From assembly GCA_946902985.2 (NCBI GenBank), contig OX336392.1, positions 24,310,982-24,374,981 of the forward strand: 64,000 nucleotides of DNA. Direction: 5' to 3'. The notes under the pieces were generated by a model. It was not told the origin of the DNA. It saw nothing but the letters and a program-made list of their open reading frames with translations, and did no database searches. This document shows positions 1-13,505 of the stretch, piece after piece. Every line of letters starts with the position of its first letter. Positions within the stretch are counted from its first letter, which is position 1. Origin of the DNA: Meconema thalassinum (Eukaryota; Arthropoda; Insecta; Orthoptera; Tettigoniidae). The position numbers and the translations under genes were made by a program.

Positions 1-3000
1 AGCCTGCCTTCTTTAGGGCCTTGATTAGAAGGCAGGAGATACTGTGAGCCCTTGAGAGTGTAGCACTATCCAGAGTGCACAATAAGTGGTGGGACTACAA
101 ACACCCAGCCTGCCTTCTTTTGGGCCTTGATTAGAAGGCAGGAGATACTGTGAGCCCTTGAGAGTGTAGCACTATCCAGAATGCACCATAAGTGGTGGGA
201 CTACACACACCCTGCCTGCCTTCTTCAGGGCCATGATTAGAAGGCAGGAGATACTGTGAGCTCTTGAGAGTGTAGCACTATCCAGAGTGCACCATAAGTG
301 GTGGGACAACACACACACCCAGTCTGCCTTCTTTAGAGCCTTGATTAGAAGGCAGGAGATACTGTGAGCCCTTGAGAGTATAGCGCTATCCAGAGTGCAC
401 CATAAGTGGTGGGACTACAAACACCCAGCCTGCCTTCTTTAGGGCCTTGATTAGAAGGCAGGAGATACTGTGAGCCCTTGAGAGTTTAGCACTATCCAGT
501 GTGCTCCATAAGTGGTGGGACTACAAACACCCAGCCTGCCTTCGTTAGGGCCTTGATTAGAAGGCAGGAGATACTCTGAGCCCTTGAGAGTGTAGCACTA
601 TCCAGAGTGCACCATAAGTGGTGGGACTACACACACCCTGCCTGCCTTCTTTAGGGCCTTGATTAGAAGGCAGGACATACTGTGAGCCCTTGAGAGTGTA
701 GCACTATCCAGAGTGTACCATAAGTGGTGGGACTACACACACCCAGCCTGCCTTCTTTAGAACCTTGATTAGAAGGCAGGAGATACTGTGAGCCCTTGAG
801 AGTGTAGCACTATCGAGTGTGCTCCATAAGTGGCGGGACTACAAACACCCAGCCTGCCTTCTTTAGGGCCTTGATTAGAAGGCAGGATATACTGTGAGCC
901 CTTGAGAGTGTAGAACTATCCAGAGTGCACCATAAGTGGTGGGACTACACACACCCTGCCTGCCTTCTTTAGGGCCTTGATTAGAAGCCAGGGGATACTG
1001 TGAGCCCTTGAGAGTGTAGCAATATCCAGAGTGCACCATAAGTGGTGGGACTACAAACACCCAGCCTGCCATCTTTAGGGCCTTGATTAGAAGGCAGGAG
1101 ATACTGTGAGCCCTTGAGAGTGTAGCACTATCCAGAGTGCACCATAAGTGGTGGGACTACACACACCCAGCCTGCCTTCTTTAGGGCCTTGATTAGAAGG
1201 CAGGAGATACTGTGAGCCCTTGAGAGTTTAGCACTATCGAGTGTGCACCATATGTGGTGGGACTACACACACCCAGCCTGCCTTCTTTAGGACCTTGATT
1301 AGAAGGCAGGTGATAATGTGAGCCCTTGAGAGTTTAGCACTATCGAGTGTGCACCATAAGTGGTGGGACTACACACACCCAGCCAGCCTTCTTTAGGGCC
1401 TTGATTAGAAGGCAGGAGATACTGTGAGCCCTTGAGAGTGTAGCACTATCCAGAGTGCACCATAAGTGGTGGGACTACACACACCCAGCCTGCCTTCTTT
1501 AGGGCCTTGATTAGAAGGCAGGAGATACTGTGAGCCCTTGAGAGTGTAGCACTATCCAGAGTGCACCATAAGTGGTGGGACTACACACACCCAGCCTACC
1601 TTCTTTAGAGCCTTGATTTGAAGGCAGGAGATACTGTGAGCCCTTGAGAGTGTAGCACTATCCAGAGTGCACCGTAAGTGGTGGGACTACACACACCCAG
1701 CCTGCCTTCTTTAGAGCCTTGATTAGAAGGCAGGAGATACTGTGAGCCCTTGAGAGTGTAGCACTATCCAGAGTGCACCATAAGTGGTGGGACTACACAC
1801 ACCCAGCCTACCTTCTTTAGAGCCTTGATTTGAAGGCAGGAGATACTGTGAGCCCTTGAGAGTGTAGCACTATCCAGAGTGCACCGTAAGTGGTGGGACT
1901 ACACACACCCAGCCTGCCTTCTTTAGAGCCTTGATTAGAAGGCAGGAGATACTGTGAGCCCTTGAGAGTGTAGCACTATCGAGTGGGCCCCATAAGTGGC
2001 GGGACTACAAACACCCAGCCTGCCTTCTTTAGGGCCTTGATTAGAAGGCAGGAGATACTGTGAGCCCTTGAGAGTGTAGCACTATCCAGAGTGCACCATA
2101 AGTGGTGGGACTACACACACCCAGCCTGCCTTCTTTAGGGCCTTGATTAGAAGGCAGGAGATACTGTGAGCCCTTGAGAGTGTAGCACTATCGAGTGGGC
2201 CCCATAAGTGGCGGGACTACAAACACCCAGCCAGCCTTCTTTAGGGCCTTGATTAGAAGGCAGGAGATACTGTGAGCCCTTGAGAGTGTAGCACTATCCA
2301 GAGTGCACCATAAGTGGTGGGACTACACACACCCAGCCTGCCTCCTTTAGAGCCTTGATTAGAAGGCAGGAGATACTGTGTGCCCTTGAGAGTGTAGCAC
2401 TATCGAGTGGGCCCCATAAGTGGCGGGACTACAAACACCCAGCCAGCCTTTTTTAGGGCCTTGATTAGAAGGCAGGAGATACTGTGAGCCCTTGAGATTG
2501 TAGCACTATCCAGAGTGCACCATAAGTGGTGGGACTACACACACCCAGCCTGCCTTCTTTAGAGCCTTGATTAGAAGGCAGGAGATACTGTGAGCCCTTG
2601 AGAGTGTAGCACTATCCAGAGTGCACCATAACTGGTGGGACTACACACGCCCTGCCTTCTTTAGGGCCTTGATTAGAAGGCAGGAGATACTGTGAGCCCT
2701 TGAGAGTGTAGCACTATCCAGAGTGCACCATAAGTGGTGGGACTACACACACGCCCTGCCTTCTTTAGGGCCTTGATTAGAAGGCAGGAGATACTGTGAG
2801 CCCTTGACAGTGTAGCCCTATCCAGAGTGCACCACAAGTGGTGGGACTACACACACCCAGCCTGCCTTCCTTAGGAACTTGATTAGAAGGCAGGATATTC
2901 TGTGAGCCCTTGAGAGTGTAGCACTATCCAGAGTGCACCATAAGTGGTGGGACTACACACACCCTGCCTGCCTTCTTTAGGGCCTTGATTAGAAGGCAGG

Positions 3001-6000
3001 AGATACTGTGAGCCATTGAGAGTGTAGCACTATCCAGAGTGCACCATAAGTGGTGGGACTACACACGCCCTGCCTTCTTTAGGGCCTTGATTAGAAGGCA
3101 GGAGATACTGTGAGCCCTTGAGAGTGTAGCACTATCCAGAGTGCACCATAAGTGGCGGGACTACACACACCCAGCCTGCCTTCTTTAGGGCCTTGATTAG
3201 AAGGCAGGAGATACTGTGAGCCCTTGAGAGTGTAGCACTATCCAGAGTGCACCATAAGTGGTGGGACTACACACACACCCTGGCTTCTTTAGGGCCTTGA
3301 TTAGAAGGCAGGAGATACTGTAAGCCCTTGAGAGTGTAGCACTATCCAGTGTGCACCATAAGTGGTGGGACTACACACACCCAGCCTGCCTTCTTTAGGG
3401 CCTTGATTAGAAGGCAGGAGATACTGTGAGCCCTTGACAGTTTAGCACTATCCAGAGTGCACCATAAGTGGTGGGACTACACACACCCTGCCATCTTTAG
3501 GGCTCTGATAAGAAGGCAGGAGATACTGTGAGCCCTTGAGAGTGTAGCACTATCCAGAGTGAACCATAAGTGGTGGGACTACAAACACCCAGCCTGCCTT
3601 ATTTAGGGCCTTGATTAGAAGGCAGGATATACTGTGAGTCCTTGAGAGTGTAGCACTATCCAGAGTGCACCATAAGTGGTGGGACTACACACACCCAGCC
3701 TGCCTTCTTTAGGGCCTTGATTAGAAGGCAGGAGATACTGTGAGCCCTTGAGAGTGTAGCACTATCCAGAGTGCACCATAAGTGGTGGGACTACAAACAC
3801 CCAGCCTGCCTTCTTTAGGGACTTGATTAGAAGGCAGGAGATACTGTGAGCCCTTGAGAGTGTAGCACTATCCAGAGTGCACCATAAGTGGCGGACTACA
3901 AACACCCAGCCTGCCTTCTTTAGGGCCTTGATTAGAAGGCAGGAGATACTGTGAGCCCTTGAGAGTGTAGCACTATCCAGAATGCACCATAAGTGGTGGG
4001 ACTACACGCACACTGCCTGCCTTCTTTAGGGCCATGATTAGAAGGCAGGAGATACTGTGAGCCCTTGAGAGTGTAGCACTATCCAGAGTGCACCATAAGT
4101 GGTGGGACAACACACACACCCAGCCTGCCTTCTTTAGAGCCTTGATTAGAAGGCAGGAGATACTGTGAGCCCTTGAGAGTGTAGCGCTATCCAGAGTGCA
4201 CCATAAGTGGTGGGACTACAAACACCCAGCCTGCCTTCTTTAGGGCCTTGATTAGAAGGCAGGAGATACTGTGAGCCCTTGAGAGTTTAGCACTATCCAG
4301 TGTGCTCCATAAGTGGTGGGACTACAAACACCCAGCCTGCCTTCTTTAGGGCCTTGATTAGAAGGCAGGAGATACTCTGAGCCCTTGAGAGTGTAGCAGT
4401 ATCCAGAGTGCACCATAAGTGGTGGGACTACACACACCCAGCCTGCCTTCTTTAGGGCCTTGATTAGAAGGCAGGAGATACTGTGAGCCCTTGAGAGTGT
4501 AGCACTATCCAGAGTGCACCATAAGTGGTGGGACTACACACACCCAGCCTGCCTTCTTTAGAGCCTTGATTAGAAGGCAGGCGATACTGTGAGCCCTTGA
4601 GAGTGTAGCACTATCCAGAGTGCACCATAAGTGGTGGGACTACAAACACCCAGCCTGCCTTCTTTAGGGCCTTGATTAGAAGGCTGGAGATACTGTGAGC
4701 CCTTGAGAGTGTAGCACTATCCAGAGTGCACCATACGTGGTGGGACTACACACACCCAGCCTGCCTTCTTTAGGGCCTTGATTAGAAGGCAGGAGATACT
4801 GTGAGCCCTTGAGAGTTTAGCACTATCCAGAGTGCACGATAAGTGGTGAGACTACACACACCCAGCCTGCCTTCTTTAGGGCCTTGATTAGAAGGCAGGA
4901 GATACTGTGAGCCCTTGAGAGTGTAGCACTATCCAGAGTGCACCATAAGTGGTGGGATTACAAACACGCCCTGCCTTCTTTAGGGCCTTGATTAGAAGGC
5001 AGGAGATACTGTGAGCCCTTGAGGATGTAGCACTATCGAGTGTGCACCATAAGTGGCGGGACTACAAACACCCAGCCTGCCTTCTTTAGGGCCTTGATTA
5101 GAAGGCAGGAGATACTGTGAGCCCTTGAGAGTGTAGCACTATCCAGAGTGCACCATAAGTGGTGGGACTACACACACCCAGCCTGCCTTCTTTAGGGCCT
5201 TGATTAGAAGGCAGGAGATACTGTGAGCCCTTGAGAGTTTAGCACTATCGAGTGTGCACCATATGTGGTGGGACTACACACACCCAGCCTGCCTTCTTTA
5301 GGACCTTGATTAGAAGGCAGGAGATAATGTGAACCCTTGAGAGTTTAGCACTATCGAGTGTGCACCATAAGTGGTGGGACTACACACACCCAGCCAGCCT
5401 TCTTTAGGGCCTTGATTAGAAGGCAGGAGATACTGTGAGCCCTTGAGAGTGTAGCACTATCGAGTGTGCTCCATAAGTGGCGGGACTACACACACCCAGC
5501 CAGCCTTCTTTAGGGCCTTGATTAGAAGGCAGGAGATACTGTGAGCCCTTGAGAGTGTAGCACTATCCAGAGTGCACCATAAGTGGTGGGACTACACACA
5601 CACGCCCTGCCTTCTTTAGGGCCTTGATTAGAAGGCAGGAGATACTGTGAGGCCTTGAGAGTTTAGCACTATCCAGAGTGCACCATAAGTGGTGGGACTA
5701 CACACACACGCCCTGCCTTCTTTAGGGCCTTGATTAGAAGGCAGGAGATACTGTGAGCCCTTGAGAGTGTAGCACTATCCAGAGTGCACCATAAGTGGTG
5801 GGACTACACACACCCAGCCTGCCTTCTTTAGGGCCTTGATTAGAAGGCAGGAGATACTGTGAGCCCTTGAGAGTGTAGCACTATCCAGAGTGCACCATAA
5901 GTGGTGGGACTACACACACCCAGCCTGCCTTCGTTAGGGCCTTGATTAGAAGGCAGGAGATACTGTGAGCCCTTGAGAGTTTAGCACTATCCAGAGTGCA

Positions 6001-9000
6001 CAATAAGTGGTGGGACTACACACACCCAGCCTGCCTTCTTTAGGGCCTTGATTAGAAGGCAGGAGATACTGTGAGCCCTTGAGAGTGTAGCACTATACAG
6101 AGTGCACCATAAGTGGTGGGACTACACACACGCCCTGCCTTCTTTAGGGCCTTGATTAGAAGGCAGAAGATACTGTGAGCCCTTGAGAGTGTAGCACTAT
6201 CCAGAGTGCACCATAAGTGGTGGGACTACACACACCCTGCCTTCTTTAGGGCCTTGATTAGAAGGCAGGAGATACTGTGAGCCCTTGAGAGTGTAGCACT
6301 ATCCAGAGTGCACCATAAGTGGTGGGACTACAAACACCCAGCCTGCCTTCTTTAGGGCCTTGATTAGAAGGCAGGAGATACTGTGAGCCCTTGAGAGTGT
6401 AGCACTATCCACAGTGCACCATAATTGGTGGGACTACAAACACCCAGCCTGCCTTCTTTAGGGCCTTGATTAGAAGGCAGGAGATACTGTGAGCCCTTGA
6501 GAGTGTAGCACTATCCAGAGTGCACAATAAGTGGTGGGACTACAAACACCCAGCCTGCCTTCTTTAGGGCCTTGATTAGAAGGCAGGAGATACTGTGAGC
6601 CCTTGAGAGTGTAGCACTATCCAGAATGCACCATAAGTGGTGGGACTACACACACCCTGCCTGCCTTCTTCAGGGCCATGATTAGAAGGCAGGAGATACT
6701 GTGAGCCCTTGAGAGTGTAGCACTATCCAGAGTGCACCATAAGAAGTGGGACAACACACACACCCAGTCTGCCTTCTTTAGAGCCTTGATTAGAAGGCAG
6801 GAGATACTGTGAGCCCTTGAGAGCATAGCGCTATCCAGAGTGCACCATAAGTGGTGGGACTACAAACACCCAGCCTGCTTTCTTTAGGGCCTTGATTAGA
6901 AGGCAGGAGATACTGTGAGCCCTTGAGAGTTTAGCACTATCCAGTGTGCTCCATAAGTGGTGGGACTACAAACACCCAGCCTGCCTTCGTTAGGGCCTTG
7001 ATTAGAAGGCAGGAGATACTCTGAGCCCTTGAGAGTGTAGCACTATCCAGAGTGCACCATAAGTGGTGGGACTACACACACCCTGCCTGCCTTCTTTAGG
7101 GCCTTGATTAGAAGGCAGGACATACTGTGAGCCCTTGAGAGTGTAGCACTATCCAGAGTGTACCATAAGTGGTGGGACTACACACACCCAGCCTCCCTTC
7201 TTTAGAACCTTGATTAGAAGGCAGGAGATACTGTGAGCCCTTGAGAGTGTAGCACTATCGAGTGTGCTCCATAAGTGGCGGGACTACAAACACCCAGCCT
7301 GCCTTCTTTAGGGCCTTGATTAGAAGGCAGGAGATACTGTGAGCCCTTGAGAGTGTAGAACTATCCAGAGTGCACCATAAGTGGTGGGACTACACACACC
7401 CTGCATGCCTTCTTTAGGGCCTTGATTAGAAGCCAGGGGATACTGTGAGCCCTTGAGAGTGTAGCACTATCCAGAGTGCACCATAAGTGGTGGGACTACA
7501 AACACCCAGCCTGCCATCTTTAGGGCCTTGATAAGAAGGCAGGAGATACTGTGAGCCCTTGAGAGTGTAGCACTATCCAGAGTGCACCATAAGTGGTGGG
7601 ACTACACACACCCAGCCTGCCTTCTTTAGGGCCTTGATTAGAAGGCAGGAGATACTGTGAGCCCTTGAGAGTTTAGCACTATCGAGTGTGCACCATATGT
7701 GGTGGGACTACACACACCCAGCCTGCCTTCTTTAGGACCTTGATAAGAAGGCAGGTGATAATGTGAGCCCTTGAGAGTTTAGCACTATCGAGTGTGCACC
7801 ATAAGTGGTGGGACTACACACACCCAGCCAGCCTTCTTTAGGGCCTTGATTAGAAGGCAGGAGATACTGTGAGCCCTTGAGAGTGTAGCACTATCCAGAG
7901 TGCACCATAAGTGGTGGGACTACAAACACCCAGCCTACCTTCTTTAGAGCCTTGATTTGAAGGCAGGAGATACTGTGAGCCCTTGAGAGTGTAGCACTAT
8001 CCAGAGTGCACCGTAAGTGGTGGGACTACACACACCCAGCCTGCCTTCTTTAGAGCCTTGATTAGAAGGCAGGAGATACTGTGAGCCCTTGAGAGTGTAG
8101 CACTATCCAGAGTGCACCATAAGTGATGGGACTACACACACCCAGCCTACCTTCTTTAGAGCCTTGATTTGAAGGCAGGAGATACTGTGAGCCCTTGAGA
8201 GTGTAGCACTATCCAGAGTGCACCGTAAGTGGTGGGACTACACACACCCAGCCTGCCTTCTTTAGAGCCTTGATTTGAAGGCAGGAGATACTGTGAGCCC
8301 TTGAGAGTGTAGCACTATCGAGTGGGCCCCATAAGTGGCGGGACTACAAACACCCAGCCTGCCTTCTTTAGGGCCTTGATTAGAAGGCAGGAGATACTGT
8401 GAGCCCTTGAGAGTGTAGCACTATCCAGAGTGCACCATAAGTGGTGGGACTACACACACCCAGCCTGCCTTCTTTAGGGCCTTGATTAGAAGGCAGGAGA
8501 TACTGTGAGCCCTTGAGAGTGTAGCACTATCGAGTAGGCCCCATAAGTGGCGGGACTACAAACACCCAGCCAGCCTTCTTTAGGGCCTTGATTAGAAGGC
8601 AGGAGATACTGTGAGCCCTTGAGAGTGTAGCACTATCCAGAGTGCACCATAAGTGGTGGGACTACACACACCCAGCCTGCCTCCTTTAGAGCCTTGATTA
8701 GAAGGCAGGAGATACTGTGAGCCCTTGAGAGTGTAGCACTATCGAGTGGGCCCCATAAGTGGCGGGACTACAAACACCCAGCCAGCCTTTTTTAGGGCCT
8801 TGATTAGAAGGCAGGAGATACTGTGAGCCCTTGAGAGTGTAGCACTATCCAGAGTGCACCATAAGTGGTGGGACTACACACACCCAGCCTGCCTTCTTTA
8901 GAGCCTTGATTAGAAGGCAGGAGATACTGTGAGCCCTTGAGAGTGTAGCACTATCCAGAGTGCACCATAACTGGTGGGACTACACACGCCCTGCCTTCTT

Positions 9001-10341
9001 TAGGGCCTTGATTAGAAGGCAGGAGATACTGTGAGCCCTTGAGAGTGTAGCACTATCCAGAGTGCACCATAAGTGGTGGGACTACACACACGCCCTGCCT
9101 TCTTTAGGGCCTTGATTAGAAGGCAGGATATACTGTGAGCCCTTGACAGTGTAGCCCTATCCAGAGTGCACCACAAGTGGTGGGACTACACACACCCAGC
9201 CTGCCTTCCTTAGGAACTTGATTAGAAGGCAGGATATTCTGTGAGCCCTTGAGAGTGTAGCACTATCCAGAGTGCACCATAAGTGGTGGGACTACACACA
9301 CCCTGCCTGCCTTCTTTAGGGCCTTGATAAGAAGGCAGGAGATACTGTGAGCCCTTGAGAGTGTAGCACTATCCAGAGTGCACCATAAGTGGTGGGACTA
9401 CACACGCCCTGCCTTCTTTAGGGCCTTGATTAGAAGGCAGGAGATACTGTGAGCCCCTGAGAGTGTAGCACTATCCAGAGTGCACCATAAGTGGCGGGAC
9501 TACACACACCCAGCCTGCCTTCTTTAGGGCCTTGATTAGAAGGCAGGAGATACTGTGAGCCCTTGAGAGTGTATCACTATCCAGAGTGCACCATAAGTGG
9601 TGGGACTACACACACCCAGCCTGCCTTTTTTAGGGCCTTGATTAGAAGGCATGAGATACTGTGAGCCCTTGAGAGTGTAGCACTATCCAGAGTGCACCAT
9701 AAGTGGTGGGACTACAAACACCCAGCCTGCCTTCTTTAGGGCCTTGATTAGAAGGCAGGAGATACTGTGAGCCCTTGAGAGTGTAGCACTATCCAGAGTG
9801 CACCATAAGTGGTGGGACTACACACACACCCTGCCTTCTTTAGGGCCTTGATTAGAAGGCAGGAGATACTGTAAGCCCTTGAGAGTGTAGCACTATCCAG
9901 TGTGCACCATAAGTGGTGGGACTACACACACCCAGCCTGCCTTCTTTAGGGCCTTGATTAGAAGGCAGGAGATACTGTGAGCCCTTGACAGTTTAGCACT
10001 ATCCAGAGTGCACCATAAGTGGTGGGACTACACACACCCTGCCATCTTTAGGGCTCTGATTAGAAGGCAGGAGATACTGTGAGCCCTTGAGAGTGTAGCA
10101 CTATCCAGAGTGAACCATAAGTGGTGGGACTACAAACACCCAGCCTGCCTTATTTAGGGCCTTGATTAGAAGGCAGGATATACTGTGAGTCCTTGAGAGT
10201 GTAGCACTATCCAGAGTGCACCATAAGTGGTGGGACTACACACACCCAGCCTGCCTTCTTTAGGGCCTTGATTAGAAGGCAGGAGATACTGTGAGCCCTT
10301 GAGAGTGTAGCACTATCCAGAGTGCACCATAAGTGGTGGGA
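1..10341 (+). repeat. Higher-order duplication, offset about 6.45-6.55 kb
   Basis: The segment 1 to about 3790 reappears at 6446 to about 10341. The marker CTTCAGGGCCATGATTAG lies at 222 and 6667. The marker CCATCTTTAGGGCTCTGAT lies at 3491 and 10042. The offset grows from 6445 to 6551, which is one extra monomer in the second copy. The intervening 3790-6445 is a different mosaic, partly related to about 20100-21170 through the rare variant GATAATGTGAACCC. Boundaries are approximate because I compared marker variants by eye. Confidence 0.7.
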
Positions 10342-13300
10342 CTACACACACCCAGCCTGCCTTCTTTAGGGCCTTGATTAGAAGGCAGGAGATACTGTGA
10401 GCCCTTGAGAGTGTAGCACTATCCAGAGTGCACCGTAAGTGGTTGGACTACACACACCCAGCCTGCCTTCTTTAGAGCCTTGATTAGAAGGCAGGAGATA
10501 CTGTGAGCCCTTGAGAGTGTAGCACTATCGAGTGGGCCCCATAAGTGGCGGGACTACAAACACCCAGCCTGCCTTCTTTAGGGCCTTGATTAGAAGGCAG
10601 GAGATACTGTGAGCCCTTGAGAGTGTAGCACTATCCAGAGTGCACCATAAGTGGTGGGACTACACACACCCAGCCTGCCTTCTTTAGGGCCTTGATTAGA
10701 AGGCAGGAGATACTGTGAGCCCTTGAGAGTGTATCACTATCCAGAGTGCACCATACGTGGTGGGACTACACACACCAAGCCTGCCTTCTTTAGAGCCTTG
10801 ATTAGAAGGCAGGAGATACTGTGAGCCCTTGAGAGTTTAGCACTATCGAGTGTGCACCATAAGTGGTGGGACTACACACACCCAGCCTGCCTTCTTTAGA
10901 GCCTTGATTAGAAGGCAGGAGATACTGTGAGCCCTTGAGAGTGTAGCACTATCCAGAGTGCACCATAACTGGTGGGACTACACACGCCCTGCCTTCTTTA
11001 GGGCCTTGATTAGAAGGCAGGAGATACTGTGAGCCCTTGAGAGTGTAGCACTATCCAGAGTGCACCATAAGTGGTGGGACTACACACACGCCCTGCCTTC
11101 TTTAGGGCCTTGATTAGAAGGCAGGAGATACTGTGAGCCCTTGAGAGTGTAGCACTATCCAGAGTGCACCACAAGTGGTGGGACTACACACACCCAGCCT
11201 GCCTTCCTTAGGACCTTGATTAGAAGGCAGGATATACTGTGAGCCCTTGAGAGTGTAGCACTATCCAGAGTGCACCATAAGTGGTGGGACTACACACACC
11301 CTGCCTGCCTTCTTTAGGGCCTTGATTAGAAGGCAGGAGATACTGTGAGCCCTTGAGAGTGTAGCACAATCCAGAGTGCACCATAAGTGGTGGGACTACA
11401 CACGCCCTGCCTTCTTTAGGGCCTTGATTAGAAGGCAGGAGATACTGTGAGCCCTTGAGAGTGTAGCACTATCCAGAGTGCACCATAAGTGGCGGGACTA
11501 CACAAACCCAGCCTGCCTTCTTTAGGGCCTTGATTTGAAGGCAGGAGATACTGTGAGCCCTTGAGTGTGTAGCACTATCCAGAGTGCACCGTAAGTGGTG
11601 GGACTACACACACCCAGCCTGCCTTCTTTAGAGCCTTGATTAGAAGGCAGGAGATACTGTGAGCCCCTGAGAGTGTAGCACTATCGAGTGGGCCCCATAA
11701 GTGGCGGGACTACAAACACCCAGCCTGCCTTCTTTAGGGCCTTGATTAGAAGGCAGGAGATACTGTGAGCCCTTGAGAGTGTAGCGCTATCCAGAGTGCA
11801 CCATAAGTGGTGGGACTACACACACCCAGCCTGCCTTCTTTAGGGCCTTGATTAGAAGGCAGGAGATACTGTGAGCCCTTGAGAGTTTAGCACTATCGAG
11901 TGTGCACCATAAGTGGTGGGACTACACACACCCAGCCTGCCTTCTTTAGAGCCTTGATTAGAAGGCAGGAGATACTGTGAGCCCTTGAGAGTGTAGCACT
12001 ATCCAGAGTGCACCATAACTGGTGGGACTACACACGCCCTGCCTTCTTTAGGGCCTTGATTAGAAGGCAGGAGATACTGTGAGCCCTTGAGAGTGTAGCA
12101 CTATCCAGAGTGCACCATAAGTGGTGGGACTACACACACGCCCTGCCTTCTTTAGGGCCTTGATTAGAAGGCAGGAGATACTGTGAGCCCTTGACAGTGT
12201 AGCCCTATCCAGAGTGCACCACAAGTGGTGGGACTACACACACCCAGCCTGCCTTCCTTAGGACCTTGATTAGAAGGCAGGATATACTGTGAGCCCTTGT
12301 GAGTGTAGCACTATCCAGAGTGCACCATAAGTGGTGGGACTACACACACCCTGCCTGCCTCCTTTAGGGTCTTGATTAGAAGGCAGGAGATACTGTGAGC
12401 CCTTGAGAGTGTAGCACTATCCACAGTGCACCATAAGTGGTGGGACTACACACGCCCTGCCTTCTTTAGGGCCTTGATTAGAAGGCAGGAGATACTGTGA
12501 GCCCTTGAGAGTGTAGCACTATCCAGAGTGCACCATAAGTGGTGGGACTACACACACCCAGCCTGCCTTCTTTAGGGCCTTGATTAGAAGGCAGGAGATA
12601 CTGTGAGCCCTTGAGAGTGTAGCACTATCCAGAGTGCACCATAAGTGGTGGGACAACACACACCCAGCCTGCCTTTTTAGGGCCTTGATTAGAAGGCATG
12701 AGATACTGTGAGCCCTTGAGAGTGTAGCACTATCCAGAGTGCACCATAAGTGGTGGGACTACAAACACCCAGCCTGCCTTCTTTAGGGCCTTGATTAGAA
12801 GGCAGGAGATACTGTGAGCCCTTGAGAGTGTAGCACTATCCAGAGTGCACCATAAGTGGTGGGACTACACACACACCCTGCCTTCTTTAGGGCCTTGATT
12901 AGAAGGCAGGAGATACTGTAAGCCCTTGAGAGTGTAGCACTATCCAGTGTGCACCATAAGTGGTGGGACTACACACACCCAGCCTGCCTTCTTTAGGGCC
13001 TTGATTAGAAGGCAGGAGATACTGTGAGCCCTTGAGAGTTTAGCACTATCCAGAGTGCACTATAAGTGGTGGGACTACACACACCCTGCCATCTTTAGGG
13101 CTTTGATTAGAAGGCAGGAGATACTGTGAGCCCTTGAGAGTGTAGCACTATCCAGAGTGAACCATAAGTGGTGGGACTACACACACGCCCTGCCTTCTTT
13201 AGGGCCTTGATTAGAAGGCAGGAGATACTGTGAGCCCTTGAGAGTGTAGCACTATCCAGAGTGCACCATAAGTGGTGGGACTACAAACACCCAGCCTGCC

Positions 13301-13505
13301 TTCTTTAGAGACTTGATTAGAAGGCAGGAGATACTGTGAGCCCTTGAGAGTTTAGCACTATCCAGAGTGCACCATAAGTGGTGAGACTACACACACCCTG
13401 CCTTCTTTAGGGCCTTGATTAGAAGGCAGGAGATACTGTGAGCCCTTGAGAGTGTAGCACTATCCAGAGTGCACCATAAGTGGTGGGACTACAAACACCC
13501 AGCCT

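Noticed and set aside
875..6826. Minus-strand open frames of 61-69 codons in the satellite
   Set aside because: They are translations of the tandem monomer, share the same peptide phrases and shift frame with monomer length. No independent coding signal.
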